Origin: Bdellovibrio bacteriovorus
Lineage (GTDB): Bacteria > Bdellovibrionota > Bdellovibrionia > Bdellovibrionales > Bdellovibrionaceae
Assembly: GCF_001592745.1 (NCBI RefSeq)
Contig: NZ_LUKD01000008.1
Coordinates: 487,545 to 551,544 of the forward strand
Direction: 5' to 3'
Length of the DNA stretch: 64,000 nt
Shown piece by piece: positions 17,100-23,820 of this stretch. Position numbers and translations under genes: made by a program. A model generated the notes under the pieces. It saw only the letters and a list, made by a program, of their open reading frames with translations, did not search any database and was not told the origin of the DNA. Position 1 is the stretch's first letter. Each line of letters starts with the position of its first letter.

Positions 17100-17675
17100 A
17101 TGCGTAACTTCGCGATATTTGTTTTTCTTCTTATAGCATCATCATCGGCCTTTGCAGATTTGGCGGAAAGTTTTGAAAAGATCAAGTCTCATGCGCGCCA
17201 TTATCGTGATCCCGGTGCTGTGTGTGAAGAAGTGGCGCAAATCGAATTCTCAGAGCTTTATCCTGTGCCTCAATACGAAGTGATTGTCGGTGTTGCTTAC
17301 AACGTCAAAGGCCGCACGGTGGGCGAGCTTGATATGGTTTTGATGGATAAGAACACGCAGAAAGTGGCGATGGTCGGTGAAGTGAAATGCTACACGGATC
17401 TCAAAAACGGTCTTAAGAAAGCCAAGCAACAAAGAAAACGCTTCTTGACGGTGTTAGGCTCGGGGCAAAAAATCGACTTCGTGAATACTTCGAGTGGAGA
17501 AAAATACGATTACGAACAATTCCAGTACGTGACTCAATTTATTTCTGTCTCTCAAAAAGGCGGTAAAGCTGTCGGTTTTGATTACGAGCTTGAGCACACT
17601 TTGGACGAAATGTCTCAGTTGCGCGATCAAGTGATTCACTGTCAAAAAGACGGTCTTTGCCCTCGTCCTCAATAA
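17100..17675 (+). CDS. Exported protein with a PD-(D/E)XK nuclease-like core
   Basis: The 191-residue product has a clean signal peptide (cleavage near AFA-DL, residue 19), so it is periplasmic or secreted. The core reads GRTVGELDMVLMD, then 13 residues later MVGEVKCY. This E-L-D then E-x-K spacing with a following helix (NGLKKAKQQRKRFL) fits the restriction-endonuclease-like fold. A nuclease role is inferred only from that motif; no close family is recognised. Cys42 and two C-terminal Cys suggest disulfides. The gene is convergent with lysR (two bases between stops). The 207-base upstream region shows no gene. Confidence 0.7.
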   Translation: MRNFAIFVFLLIASSSAFADLAESFEKIKSHARHYRDPGAVCEEVAQIEFSELYPVPQYEVIVGVAYNVKGRTVGELDMVLMDKNTQKVAMVGEVKCYTDLKNGLKKAKQQRKRFLTVLGSGQKIDFVNTSSGEKYDYEQFQYVTQFISVSQKGGKAVGFDYELEHTLDEMSQLRDQVIHCQKDGLCPRPQ

Positions 17676-17677
17676 AA

Positions 17678-18586
17678 TTATTTAAGCTTTTGAAACTCAC
17701 TTGTCAGTACGTCTCTAAACCATTGCTTCAGAGGATCCTTGTGCGTGATACCATGCCAGATCATTTGAAGCGTGATTTTAGGCATCTCCACAGGTGGTTT
17801 TTGAATGTGGATCGGAAAGTATTCTTTGTATTTTTCTAATAACACTGTGGGCGCCGTGAGTACGATGTCTGTGTTTGCTAGCGTCCATGCGAGTCCGGTA
17901 AAACTGTACGAACCCAGGACTATGTTTCGTTCTTGAATTTTAGTGCCGACTTTTCTTTTCAATCCGTCTTTAAAATCCCCCTGAAGAGTGATCAAAGCAT
18001 GATCGCATTGATAAAACTGAGACGGCGAAAGCTCTCCGCGAATAAATCCGTGGCCTTTTCTGAAGGCTGTTGAAAATCCGCCTTCCCAGAGTTTTTTTTG
18101 ATAAAAGCCTTCGGGCAGATCTTTATAAAATCCAGCAATGGCAAAGTCGTAAGTCCCTCTTTCCAAATCTTTGACGGGGAGTTCTCCGCCGGTGGGCCTG
18201 ATGGAGATTTGCAGGAGGGGAGCTTCTTTTTTCAAGCGTTTCAACAAAGCAGGCATGATCATCACCTCTACGAGGTCCGTTGTGGCGATGGTGATGCGTC
18301 CTTTCGCTTTGACAGGATCAAAGCGTTCTAATTTTTGCGAAAGATCCCGAGCTTGTTTTACGAATTCCTCGACGGACGGCCGTAATTTTTTTGCTGTCTC
18401 GGTTGCTGCCATGCCTTTAGAGACTCTAACGAACAAAGCGTCATCAAAATGGGCGCGAAGTCTTGCAAGCGCGTGACTGACGGCAGACTGACTCATATGA
18501 AGTTCTTTAGCTGTTTGTGAAACATTCAGCGTTCGGTAAAGGCTTTCGGCAATAAAGAACAAATTGGTGTCTAGGTTTGGTTTCAT
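17678..18586 (-). CDS. LysR-family transcriptional regulator
   Basis: The 302-residue product has the LysR winged HTH at residues 5-65 (VSQTAKELHMSQSAVSHALARL) and an effector-binding domain from about 90 to 295. RLFV-like text appears as DDALFVRVSKGM. Length and layout are typical. It is divergent from the DJ-1-like gene across 97 bases, which holds an inverted repeat at 18613. By the usual LysR arrangement it may control that neighbour. Confidence 0.93.
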   Translation of the reverse strand: MKPNLDTNLFFIAESLYRTLNVSQTAKELHMSQSAVSHALARLRAHFDDALFVRVSKGMAATETAKKLRPSVEEFVKQARDLSQKLERFDPVKAKGRITIATTDLVEVMIMPALLKRLKKEAPLLQISIRPTGGELPVKDLERGTYDFAIAGFYKDLPEGFYQKKLWEGGFSTAFRKGHGFIRGELSPSQFYQCDHALITLQGDFKDGLKRKVGTKIQERNIVLGSYSFTGLAWTLANTDIVLTAPTVLLEKYKEYFPIHIQKPPVEMPKITLQMIWHGITHKDPLKQWFRDVLTSEFQKLK

Positions 18587-18612
18587 AAAACTCCCTAGTA
18601 TGAATATATCAG

Positions 18613-18632
18613 ATAGCTAATATGAAAGCTAT
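18613..18632. promoter_or_regulatory. Dyad in the lysR / DJ-1 divergent region (candidate LysR operator)
   Basis: ATAGCT, eight bases, AGCTAT form a perfect inverted repeat centred between the two divergent starts. It contains a T-N11-A style spacing that suits LysR-family sites. It is 27 bases from the lysR start codon and 51 from the DJ-1 start. Confidence 0.5.
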
Positions 18633-18683
18633 GAATTGGATTTATATAGAGTCTGAAGGCATTATATGTGTATCGGAGGCTTT

Positions 18684-19442
18684 ATGAGCTATATCGCTTT
18701 ACTTGCATTCATTTTTAATTTTCAGACAGCAGAGGCTGCCACAAAAGGAGACGCCGTTATGAAAAAGGCTCTTATCGTTATTACGAATCATGATCAAAAA
18801 GGTGACACGAAACAACAAACCGGATGGTTTCTATCAGAGGTAACACATATTTATTATCCCCTGGTGGCAGCGGGATATAAAGTCGATTTCGCAAGTCCTC
18901 GAGGTGGTGTCGCCCCTATGGATGAATCAAGCCGCGACCTCAAAGATGCAGATAACAAACGCTTCGTTGAAAACAAAGAGCTGATGGCTCAAACACAGAA
19001 TACACTGGCATTAGCCAACGTAAATCCTAAGGACTATCAAATCGTTCACTTTGCCGGGGGCCATGGTGCTATGTGGGATTTCCCTGGAAACGAGGCGGTC
19101 AATAAGGTGGCAGCGGGAGTTTATGACAACGGCGGGATTGTCGCAGCAGTCTGCCATGGGCCTGCAGCTTTAGTGGATGTCAAGTTGGCGAATGGGAAGT
19201 ACCTCGTGGAGGGAAAAGATGTCAGTGCCTTTACGGATGCGGAAGAAGCCGAAGTGGGGCTAGCGAAAACGGTTCCGTTTTTACTTGAGTCGAAGCTGCG
19301 CAGTCGTGGGGCGAAGATGCATCCCGCGAAGAACTGGTCGGATCAAAGCAGTGTTTCTGAAAGATTGGTAACCGGTCAGAATCCTCAGTCTGGTCACAGT
19401 GTTGCTAAGAAGATTGTCGAATTAGCAAAAACTCTGAAGTAA
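18684..19442 (+). CDS. DJ-1/PfpI (type 1 glutamine amidotransferase-like) protein, probably exported
   Basis: The start is ATG 18684 behind GGAGG at 18675-18679. The product of 252 residues opens with MSYIALLAFIFNFQTAEAA, a likely signal peptide. The DJ-1/PfpI domain follows: KALIVITNHD, FASPRGG, HFAGGHGAMWDFP and the nucleophile elbow AVCHGPAALV with its Cys. This is the Hsp31/HchA-like class, whose members act as glyoxalases, deglycases or chaperones, normally in the cytoplasm. An alternative ATG at 18760 (MKKALIV) would give a cytoplasmic form, so location is uncertain. The gene ends in a strong terminator. Confidence 0.88.
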   Translation: MSYIALLAFIFNFQTAEAATKGDAVMKKALIVITNHDQKGDTKQQTGWFLSEVTHIYYPLVAAGYKVDFASPRGGVAPMDESSRDLKDADNKRFVENKELMAQTQNTLALANVNPKDYQIVHFAGGHGAMWDFPGNEAVNKVAAGVYDNGGIVAAVCHGPAALVDVKLANGKYLVEGKDVSAFTDAEEAEVGLAKTVPFLLESKLRSRGAKMHPAKNWSDQSSVSERLVTGQNPQSGHSVAKKIVELAKTLK

Positions 19443-19446
19443 GAAA

Positions 19447-19475
19447 AAAAAGCCCGCCTAAAAAGCGGGCTTTTT
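19447..19475. terminator. Bidirectional rho-independent terminator
   Basis: AAAAAGCCCGC (19447-19457), loop CTAAAAA, then GCGGGCTTTTT (19465-19475). It sits between the convergent DJ-1 and AHSA1 genes and has A/T tracts on both sides, so it can serve both. Confidence 0.93.
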
Positions 19476-19481
19476 AATTTA

Positions 19482-20429
19482 CTATTTTTGTAAAAGTTCT
19501 TCTAACTTATCAAAAGATCCTGTCCAGCCCATGGTCATACTTGGTTTGTGCTGAACAAAGATGGCTATCTCTTCCGGAGTGGCGTTCTGCGGTTCCCACG
19601 TTACTGTCACACGAGTTTCCTCAGGTCCCTCTTCCGCCAACTGAATTGTCGTAAGCATGATTTGTGGCCATACCGGCAAAGCGGGGTGGTGAGATCTATT
19701 TTCTTTTTCATCCACAAAAGCTGTCGTGTAAACGATGCGATGAGGTTTCTCGATCTCAAGATACTTGATGTGGTTGTACATCTTGATATCTCCATTGGTC
19801 ATCATGCTAAAAGTTGTAGAGCCCGGCTTGATTTCTGATCGAATGTACTCCATCGAAAATCCTGTCGGCGCCAACCATTTTGAAAAGTGTTGAGGATTCG
19901 TCCACATCTCAAACATGGTGTTGATGTCGGTTTCGAACGTGCGATTGATAACGAACTTTTCTTTGTGATCGATCTCGTCAGAAAGATATTCTGCCAAGCG
20001 GTCCCAAGTGGAATTTCCGCTCGCCTGTTTAATAAACTTGCGAGTTTGCTCTGCCGCTTCTGGTGTAGGCAGTGTCATCGTCATATCCATTTTCGTCTTG
20101 CCATTATTCAGTTCTGAAAAAAGAACGGTCACGCGAAAGAGGGGAGGGCGATCATCATTGCCTCCATGGTCATAAACGAGCTTCGCGTGTTTTTCCACCT
20201 CGTGATAGAGGGTTTTATTTTCCCAGTTCGTGCCATCAGGTCCGTGCATGGTGTAGGCCCAGTGCCCGCCCGGTTTTAAATCTTTACTGTGTGTCGTGAT
20301 CGTGAAGCCTCGAGGGCCCCACCATTTCGCGACTTTTTTGGGATCTGTCCATGCATCCCACACCAATTTTACGGGAGCGTCATAGATGCGGATGATTTTA
20401 AGTTCGTTGGATTTATTTTTTGCGCCCAT
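19482..20429 (-). CDS. Tandem AHSA1/SRPBCC-domain protein
   Basis: The 315-residue product contains two AHSA1-type SRPBCC domains in a row. The first is at about 10-150 (IYDAPVKLVWDAWTDPKKVAKWWGP, LKPGGHWAY). The second is at about 155-312 (INRTFETDINTMFEMWTNPQHFSKWLAP, IKPGSTTFSM). Usual members have a single domain of about 150 residues, so this is an internal duplication or fusion. It overlaps the upstream ArsR gene by 17 bases. ArsR/SRPBCC pairs are common and the SRPBCC partner probably binds a hydrophobic ligand. The ligand is unknown. Confidence 0.88.
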   Translation of the reverse strand: MGAKNKSNELKIIRIYDAPVKLVWDAWTDPKKVAKWWGPRGFTITTHSKDLKPGGHWAYTMHGPDGTNWENKTLYHEVEKHAKLVYDHGGNDDRPPLFRVTVLFSELNNGKTKMDMTMTLPTPEAAEQTRKFIKQASGNSTWDRLAEYLSDEIDHKEKFVINRTFETDINTMFEMWTNPQHFSKWLAPTGFSMEYIRSEIKPGSTTFSMMTNGDIKMYNHIKYLEIEKPHRIVYTTAFVDEKENRSHHPALPVWPQIMLTTIQLAEEGPEETRVTVTWEPQNATPEEIAIFVQHKPSMTMGWTGSFDKLEELLQK

Positions 20430-20778
20430 TTTTCTTTCCTTTCGATTTCTTTTTAGCCGTTACCGATTTTAAGTATTCATCTAAGCGATCAAAACTTTCT
20501 TCCCAGAAGACACGGTACTGTTCCATCCAGTCGGAGGCGGTCTTCAAGGCTTCGCCATTCAATTTGCAAGGGCGGTACTGAGCCTCTTTGGATTTTGTGA
20601 TCAGACCTGCTTTTTCTAAAACCTTTAAGTGCTTCGTGATCGCAGGCAGACTCATCTCTTTTAAAAAAGGTTCTGCGAGATCGGATACGTTCGCTTCGCC
20701 TTTTGATAGACGAGCAAGCATCGCTCGCCGTGTGGGATCCGCAAGGGCCGAGAATGTTTGACTGAGTTGATCTTGCAT
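20413..20778 (-). CDS. ArsR-family transcriptional regulator
   Basis: The 121-residue product has a winged HTH at about 10-85 (FSALADPTRRAMLARLSKGEANVSDLAEP, SLPAITKHLKVLEKAGLI). A Lys-rich tail follows. No CxC metal-binding motif is present, so it belongs to the non-metal branch that accompanies SRPBCC genes. It is first in the two-gene operon and lies just behind the palindrome at 20797, which it probably binds. Confidence 0.93.
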   Translation of the reverse strand: MQDQLSQTFSALADPTRRAMLARLSKGEANVSDLAEPFLKEMSLPAITKHLKVLEKAGLITKSKEAQYRPCKLNGEALKTASDWMEQYRVFWEESFDRLDEYLKSVTAKKKSKGKKNGRKK

Positions 20779-20796
20779 AATTTACCTTTCGGTTAA

Positions 20797-20812
20797 TTAA
20801 CTAATAAGTTAA
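20797..20812. promoter_or_regulatory. Candidate ArsR operator
   Basis: TTAACT, AATA, AGTTAA form a perfect inverted repeat 19 bases upstream of the ArsR start codon. The position suits autorepression. The rest of 20779-21017 is AT-rich promoter sequence with no visible gene. Confidence 0.6.
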
Positions 20813-21017
20813 ATATAATCGCAACATAATACTTTGTCAATGGGGGCCTAAGCATTCGAAATAAAACGGAATTTCATGGATTAACAGCATTGTAACGAAG
20901 TCCCGAACTGGCGCGTGCTCTTTCAAGATTCGGTCAAAGAAATCGCGAGTCGCTCTTCAGTTCGATAAAAACTGTGTCGAGAAGTAGGGGGTTCTAAACA
21001 ACTAACAAGGTGAACAT

Positions 21018-21665
21018 ATGATGAAATGCGGTACGTTTAGTGTCATAGCGGTTTCTCTATTAACAGCTTTTTTAGTCGGCTGTAATGCGCCTGAAAGTGA
21101 CGACAGTGGTTCAACGGCTCCAGACCTCAGTGTCTCTTGGCTATCTGGAAAAGCCTTTGAAACAGCCTGCTTAGCCGGGAACGACCCCGTGACGGGCGCA
21201 GATCATTATCAAGCGCAGATTGAATTTGATGGGACAGATTTTAATTATACCGAGCTTTGGTATACGGGTACGTGTACAGGTGCTAACTACACCGTCGTGT
21301 ACTTAACGGGAGGAACCGTTGCTATTTCGGGATCGGGAACTACACGCAATATCGACTTCCAACTTGATGATCTCTTTATCATGCCTATGGTGACGGCAGC
21401 GCAGACAGCTTACAATAGTGACTGTGGAGGATCCAGTCCCTGGGCTGGCAATGCTGCTAACGGCAACAACGGTGTCGCGGAATCCGCCTTCATGATGACG
21501 TGTATGAACAAAGACTTTCCAAGTCTCGCGAACAAAACAGTGTCTAACATTATCAGTTTATCAGGCACGAGTCTGACTGTGGGCTTGGGCGATTCAGGAA
21601 TGCCGGGAGTTCTTTCCGGTGGAACTGTTCCCGCATCAGCGACGGTGCAGTTGGTTCTTCAGTAA
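21018..21665 (+). CDS. Lipoprotein, function unknown
   Basis: The 215-residue product has a signal peptide with lipobox LVGC. The mature part is acidic and Cys-containing, with YTELWYTGTCTGANYTVVYL and a Gly/Asn-rich stretch (GNAANGNNGVAESA). It starts behind AAGGTGAAC and is followed by a terminator, so it is monocistronic. I recognise no family. Confidence 0.75.
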   Translation: MMKCGTFSVIAVSLLTAFLVGCNAPESDDSGSTAPDLSVSWLSGKAFETACLAGNDPVTGADHYQAQIEFDGTDFNYTELWYTGTCTGANYTVVYLTGGTVAISGSGTTRNIDFQLDDLFIMPMVTAAQTAYNSDCGGSSPWAGNAANGNNGVAESAFMMTCMNKDFPSLANKTVSNIISLSGTSLTVGLGDSGMPGVLSGGTVPASATVQLVLQ

Positions 21666-21745
21666 ATAGTTTCAATCCATTTTAAATTCCGAATAACCAC
21701 TGAATAGGTTTGAAAAAGTGGTGTTGTTCGTGGATGCAGTAAACC

Positions 21746-21774
21746 AAAAGCCGCTAGAGATAGCGGTTTTTTTT
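21746..21774 (+). terminator. Rho-independent terminator
   Basis: CCGCTA (21751-21756), GAGA loop, TAGCGG, then a run of eight T. The stem extends into the flanking A and T tracts. Confidence 0.9.
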
Positions 21775-21781
21775 GTATCAG

Positions 21782-21804
21782 TTCACTGCCACGGTGGCAG
21801 TGAA
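21782..21804. promoter_or_regulatory. 23-bp palindrome downstream of the terminator
   Basis: TTCACTGCCAC and GTGGCAGTGAA are perfect 11-bp arms around a single G. No T-run follows. The remaining 21805-21942 shows no gene. It could be a protein-binding site; the nearest downstream start on the plus strand is far away, so its target is unclear. Confidence 0.4.
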
Positions 21805-21942
21805 GCAATCAATAGTTCAGGCTTATTCTGCTTTTTCGGCGCCTGCAGGCTCTTAGTAAGTAAAGCGGCCCACTGTCATTGAAAAAGATGGGCAGTTTCG
21901 TCTTCATTCGAAGGCCAAGGCATAGCAAAAATGATTTAAGTA

Positions 21943-22467
21943 TTACGGAACGCAAAAATCTTCTCTGAAGGCGACCTTACGTACGGAACTTAAGGGAATA
22001 TCCACGACTCCTTCGAGTACGGGTTCTCCCGCACTTGTAGAGTTTAGGACTGATTTCGGACGCAGGCTGTAATAGATACGAAGGCTGGTCTCTGGATTGA
22101 CTGCGGAGTTTCCACAGGCAGACCCAATACATGAAAATGAAGTGACCGCTTCATACTCACAATTTTTTTTACAGTAACGTCCTGTAGTATCGTAGACTCT
22201 TTTGCCACTGATGAGGACATCCCGTTCATCATACAGTGAAAAGGGCTTTATAACATTCGGAGCGCAGTTCTTTTTACCGCAAACACAGTGAGCAATCGCC
22301 TTATTTAAACGCACAGATCTAAAAAGAGACCTAGCATTAGCTGCGTTGGACACGACGATTTTTTCGAGGCCTCGTATATGTTCAATTTTGGAACTTCCCT
22401 GAGCGAAACCTGGGATCACAAACATCGTCGTCAATAAAAGTTTTTGAAAGAGGCTGATTCGGATCAT
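21943..22467 (-). CDS. Small Cys-rich exported protein
   Basis: The 174-residue product has a signal peptide (cleavage near AQG-SS). The mature part has clustered Cys: HCVCGKKNC, YCKKNCEYEA, SFSCIGSACG and a C-terminal FCVP. Even numbers of Cys suggest disulfide bonds. I recognise no family. A GTTCT-N9-AGAAC site lies 53 bases upstream, and a possible promoter (TTGAAG-17-CATATT on the minus strand) lies between. The gene follows a TIGR02147 regulator on the same strand. Confidence 0.75.
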   Translation of the reverse strand: MIRISLFQKLLLTTMFVIPGFAQGSSKIEHIRGLEKIVVSNAANARSLFRSVRLNKAIAHCVCGKKNCAPNVIKPFSLYDERDVLISGKRVYDTTGRYCKKNCEYEAVTSFSCIGSACGNSAVNPETSLRIYYSLRPKSVLNSTSAGEPVLEGVVDIPLSSVRKVAFREDFCVP

Positions 22468-22519
22468 TTCAACTTATCGGAGAATATGTCCAAATCTTAA
22501 TGTCACTTCAAAAATAGGT

Positions 22520-22538
22520 GTTCTGAAGAATGTAGAAC
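22520..22538. promoter_or_regulatory. GTTCT-N9-AGAAC site, copy 1
   Basis: Perfect five-base arms around nine bases. It is placed upstream of the Cys-rich exported protein gene and directly behind the stop of a TIGR02147 regulator gene. It is one of six related sites in 22-34 kb. Confidence 0.65.
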
Positions 22539-22544
22539 GACGAG

Positions 22545-23327
22545 CTAATCGGAAAGACTGACAGTCTCGACCTTTTTAGTCATGGGAGTGAATCCGATGT
22601 TAAGAACGTACACCTCGTCTTTCGGAACGTTGAGGCGGCTTAAATACTCGTGACATTCCTGTACGAATTCGACGGCCTTGGTTTGTATGTAATCCATGTC
22701 TTCGCTAGAGCAGGCAATGACCATATTGCTCCAAAAGCGCTCATGTGGAGGCCGCTTTGTGAAAGAGTCTTGGGCTTTCTGTAAATACTCTGTAGCCGTC
22801 TTTATCATGATAGTGCGGCTTGTTTCGTCGGCGACTTTAATACAGTTTTTATTTGTAGAGATGATTTTGTTGAACTGATTTCTCTTAAGCTCATTAATGT
22901 TAAGAAGGTCGTTCAGGGCTTTTTGCGCTTCCTCCGGCGATATTCCTATGCGTGCGGAGATCCACTCGGCATTATCATTAAAATCTTCTGTCGAGGTTAA
23001 TTCGAGAATAACATAGTGATACCACGAAGAAGCTATGGACGTCAGCTCGTTCGTGGCCACGCAAAAATTAGAGAAGGGTGGCAGCGGGCTTTCTAATATC
23101 TCCAAAAAATCAGCATCGCCTTCAAGGGCGATCTTTAGTTTCGCGATCGTCTTTTTGGAAAGTTTTCTTTTGCCACGCAACGTCTCGTTGAGTGTCGATG
23201 CCGACAATCCTATTTTAGTGGCAAAGGCCCGTTGTGAAAATCGTGGATTTTTTTTCTTTTTGTTTTCGATGACCTGAACCAGATATTCTTTGATGTCGTA
23301 CTGCAAGAGTTGTTTCCACTTACTCAT
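22545..23327 (-). CDS. TIGR02147-family regulator
   Basis: The 260-residue product has an N-terminal HTH (about 22-65: NPRFSQRAFATKIGLSASTLNETLRGKRKLSKKT). It then carries the TIGR02147 C-terminal domain, with WYHYVILELTSTEDF near 100 and the PKDEVYVLNIGFTPMTK ending. The family is abundant in Fibrobacter and Bdellovibrio; its members are presumed DNA-binding regulators. It is closely similar to the gene at 33765 (FSQRAFA, GKR.LSKK). The upstream region 23328-23467 contains GTTCT and AGAAC half-sites 18 bases apart instead of 9. Confidence 0.88.
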   Translation of the reverse strand: MSKWKQLLQYDIKEYLVQVIENKKKKNPRFSQRAFATKIGLSASTLNETLRGKRKLSKKTIAKLKIALEGDADFLEILESPLPPFSNFCVATNELTSIASSWYHYVILELTSTEDFNDNAEWISARIGISPEEAQKALNDLLNINELKRNQFNKIISTNKNCIKVADETSRTIMIKTATEYLQKAQDSFTKRPPHERFWSNMVIACSSEDMDYIQTKAVEFVQECHEYLSRLNVPKDEVYVLNIGFTPMTKKVETVSLSD

Positions 23328-23467
23328 TCTGTGTCTCCCAAGATGCCCACACCAAAATTCTTATAGCTTTTCAGGGTGATTTTCCAGAGACGACGGGCAG
23401 TAATTGTTCTGCCTTTTTTTTTAAATAGAGAACGCTAAAAATCTATAATTGCGCAGAACCTTCTTCT

Positions 23468-23806
23468 TCAATTGAAAACCGACAGCGTTTTTAATGCCGC
23501 TGCTTTTTTCTCGGGATCAATCTTTCGCATGTCTTTTGGAGGTGCTTCTAGGGGAGCGGATTGGCTCACCGAAGCAGATGCTTCCTGGGACGTAAAGGTG
23601 GAGGCTGAAGTTGAAGACTGTGTTCTGGCTTCAGGTCCTTTATTGGGCTCTGGCACGTGAGACTGAGGCTGAGACGACTTCAATTCCTCAACATCTGGCA
23701 GAACCGCAGTTTCTGCCGTGACACTTGTTGATTTTTCTTTCAGGTGTTTTGCGATCACCAAGAAAACCGCCAGACTCAAGGTGAGAATAACGAATTTGTT
23801 TTTCAT
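23468..23806 (-). CDS. Small membrane-anchored Ser/Pro-rich protein
   Basis: The 112-residue product has an N-terminal TM segment (FVILTLSLAVFLVIAKHL). A low-complexity Ser/Thr/Pro/Ala linker follows, and it ends PEKKAAALKTLSVFN. It begins 15 bases after the collagen-like prepilin gene and has the site GAAGGCATCC before its ATG. It is probably the last gene of the pilin operon. No family is recognised. Confidence 0.68.
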   Translation of the reverse strand: MKNKFVILTLSLAVFLVIAKHLKEKSTSVTAETAVLPDVEELKSSQPQSHVPEPNKGPEARTQSSTSASTFTSQEASASVSQSAPLEAPPKDMRKIDPEKKAAALKTLSVFN

Positions 23807-23820
23807 ACGGATGCCTTCAT

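Noticed and set aside
20103-20119. GTTCT-N6-AGAAC inside the AHSA1 gene
   Set aside because: The spacer differs from the six intergenic sites and it lies within a coding region, so chance is the simpler explanation.
23411-23443. GTTCT and AGAAC half-sites upstream of the 22545 regulator
   Set aside because: They are 18 bases apart instead of nine and flank a T-tract; I do not count them as a site, though a looser form cannot be excluded.
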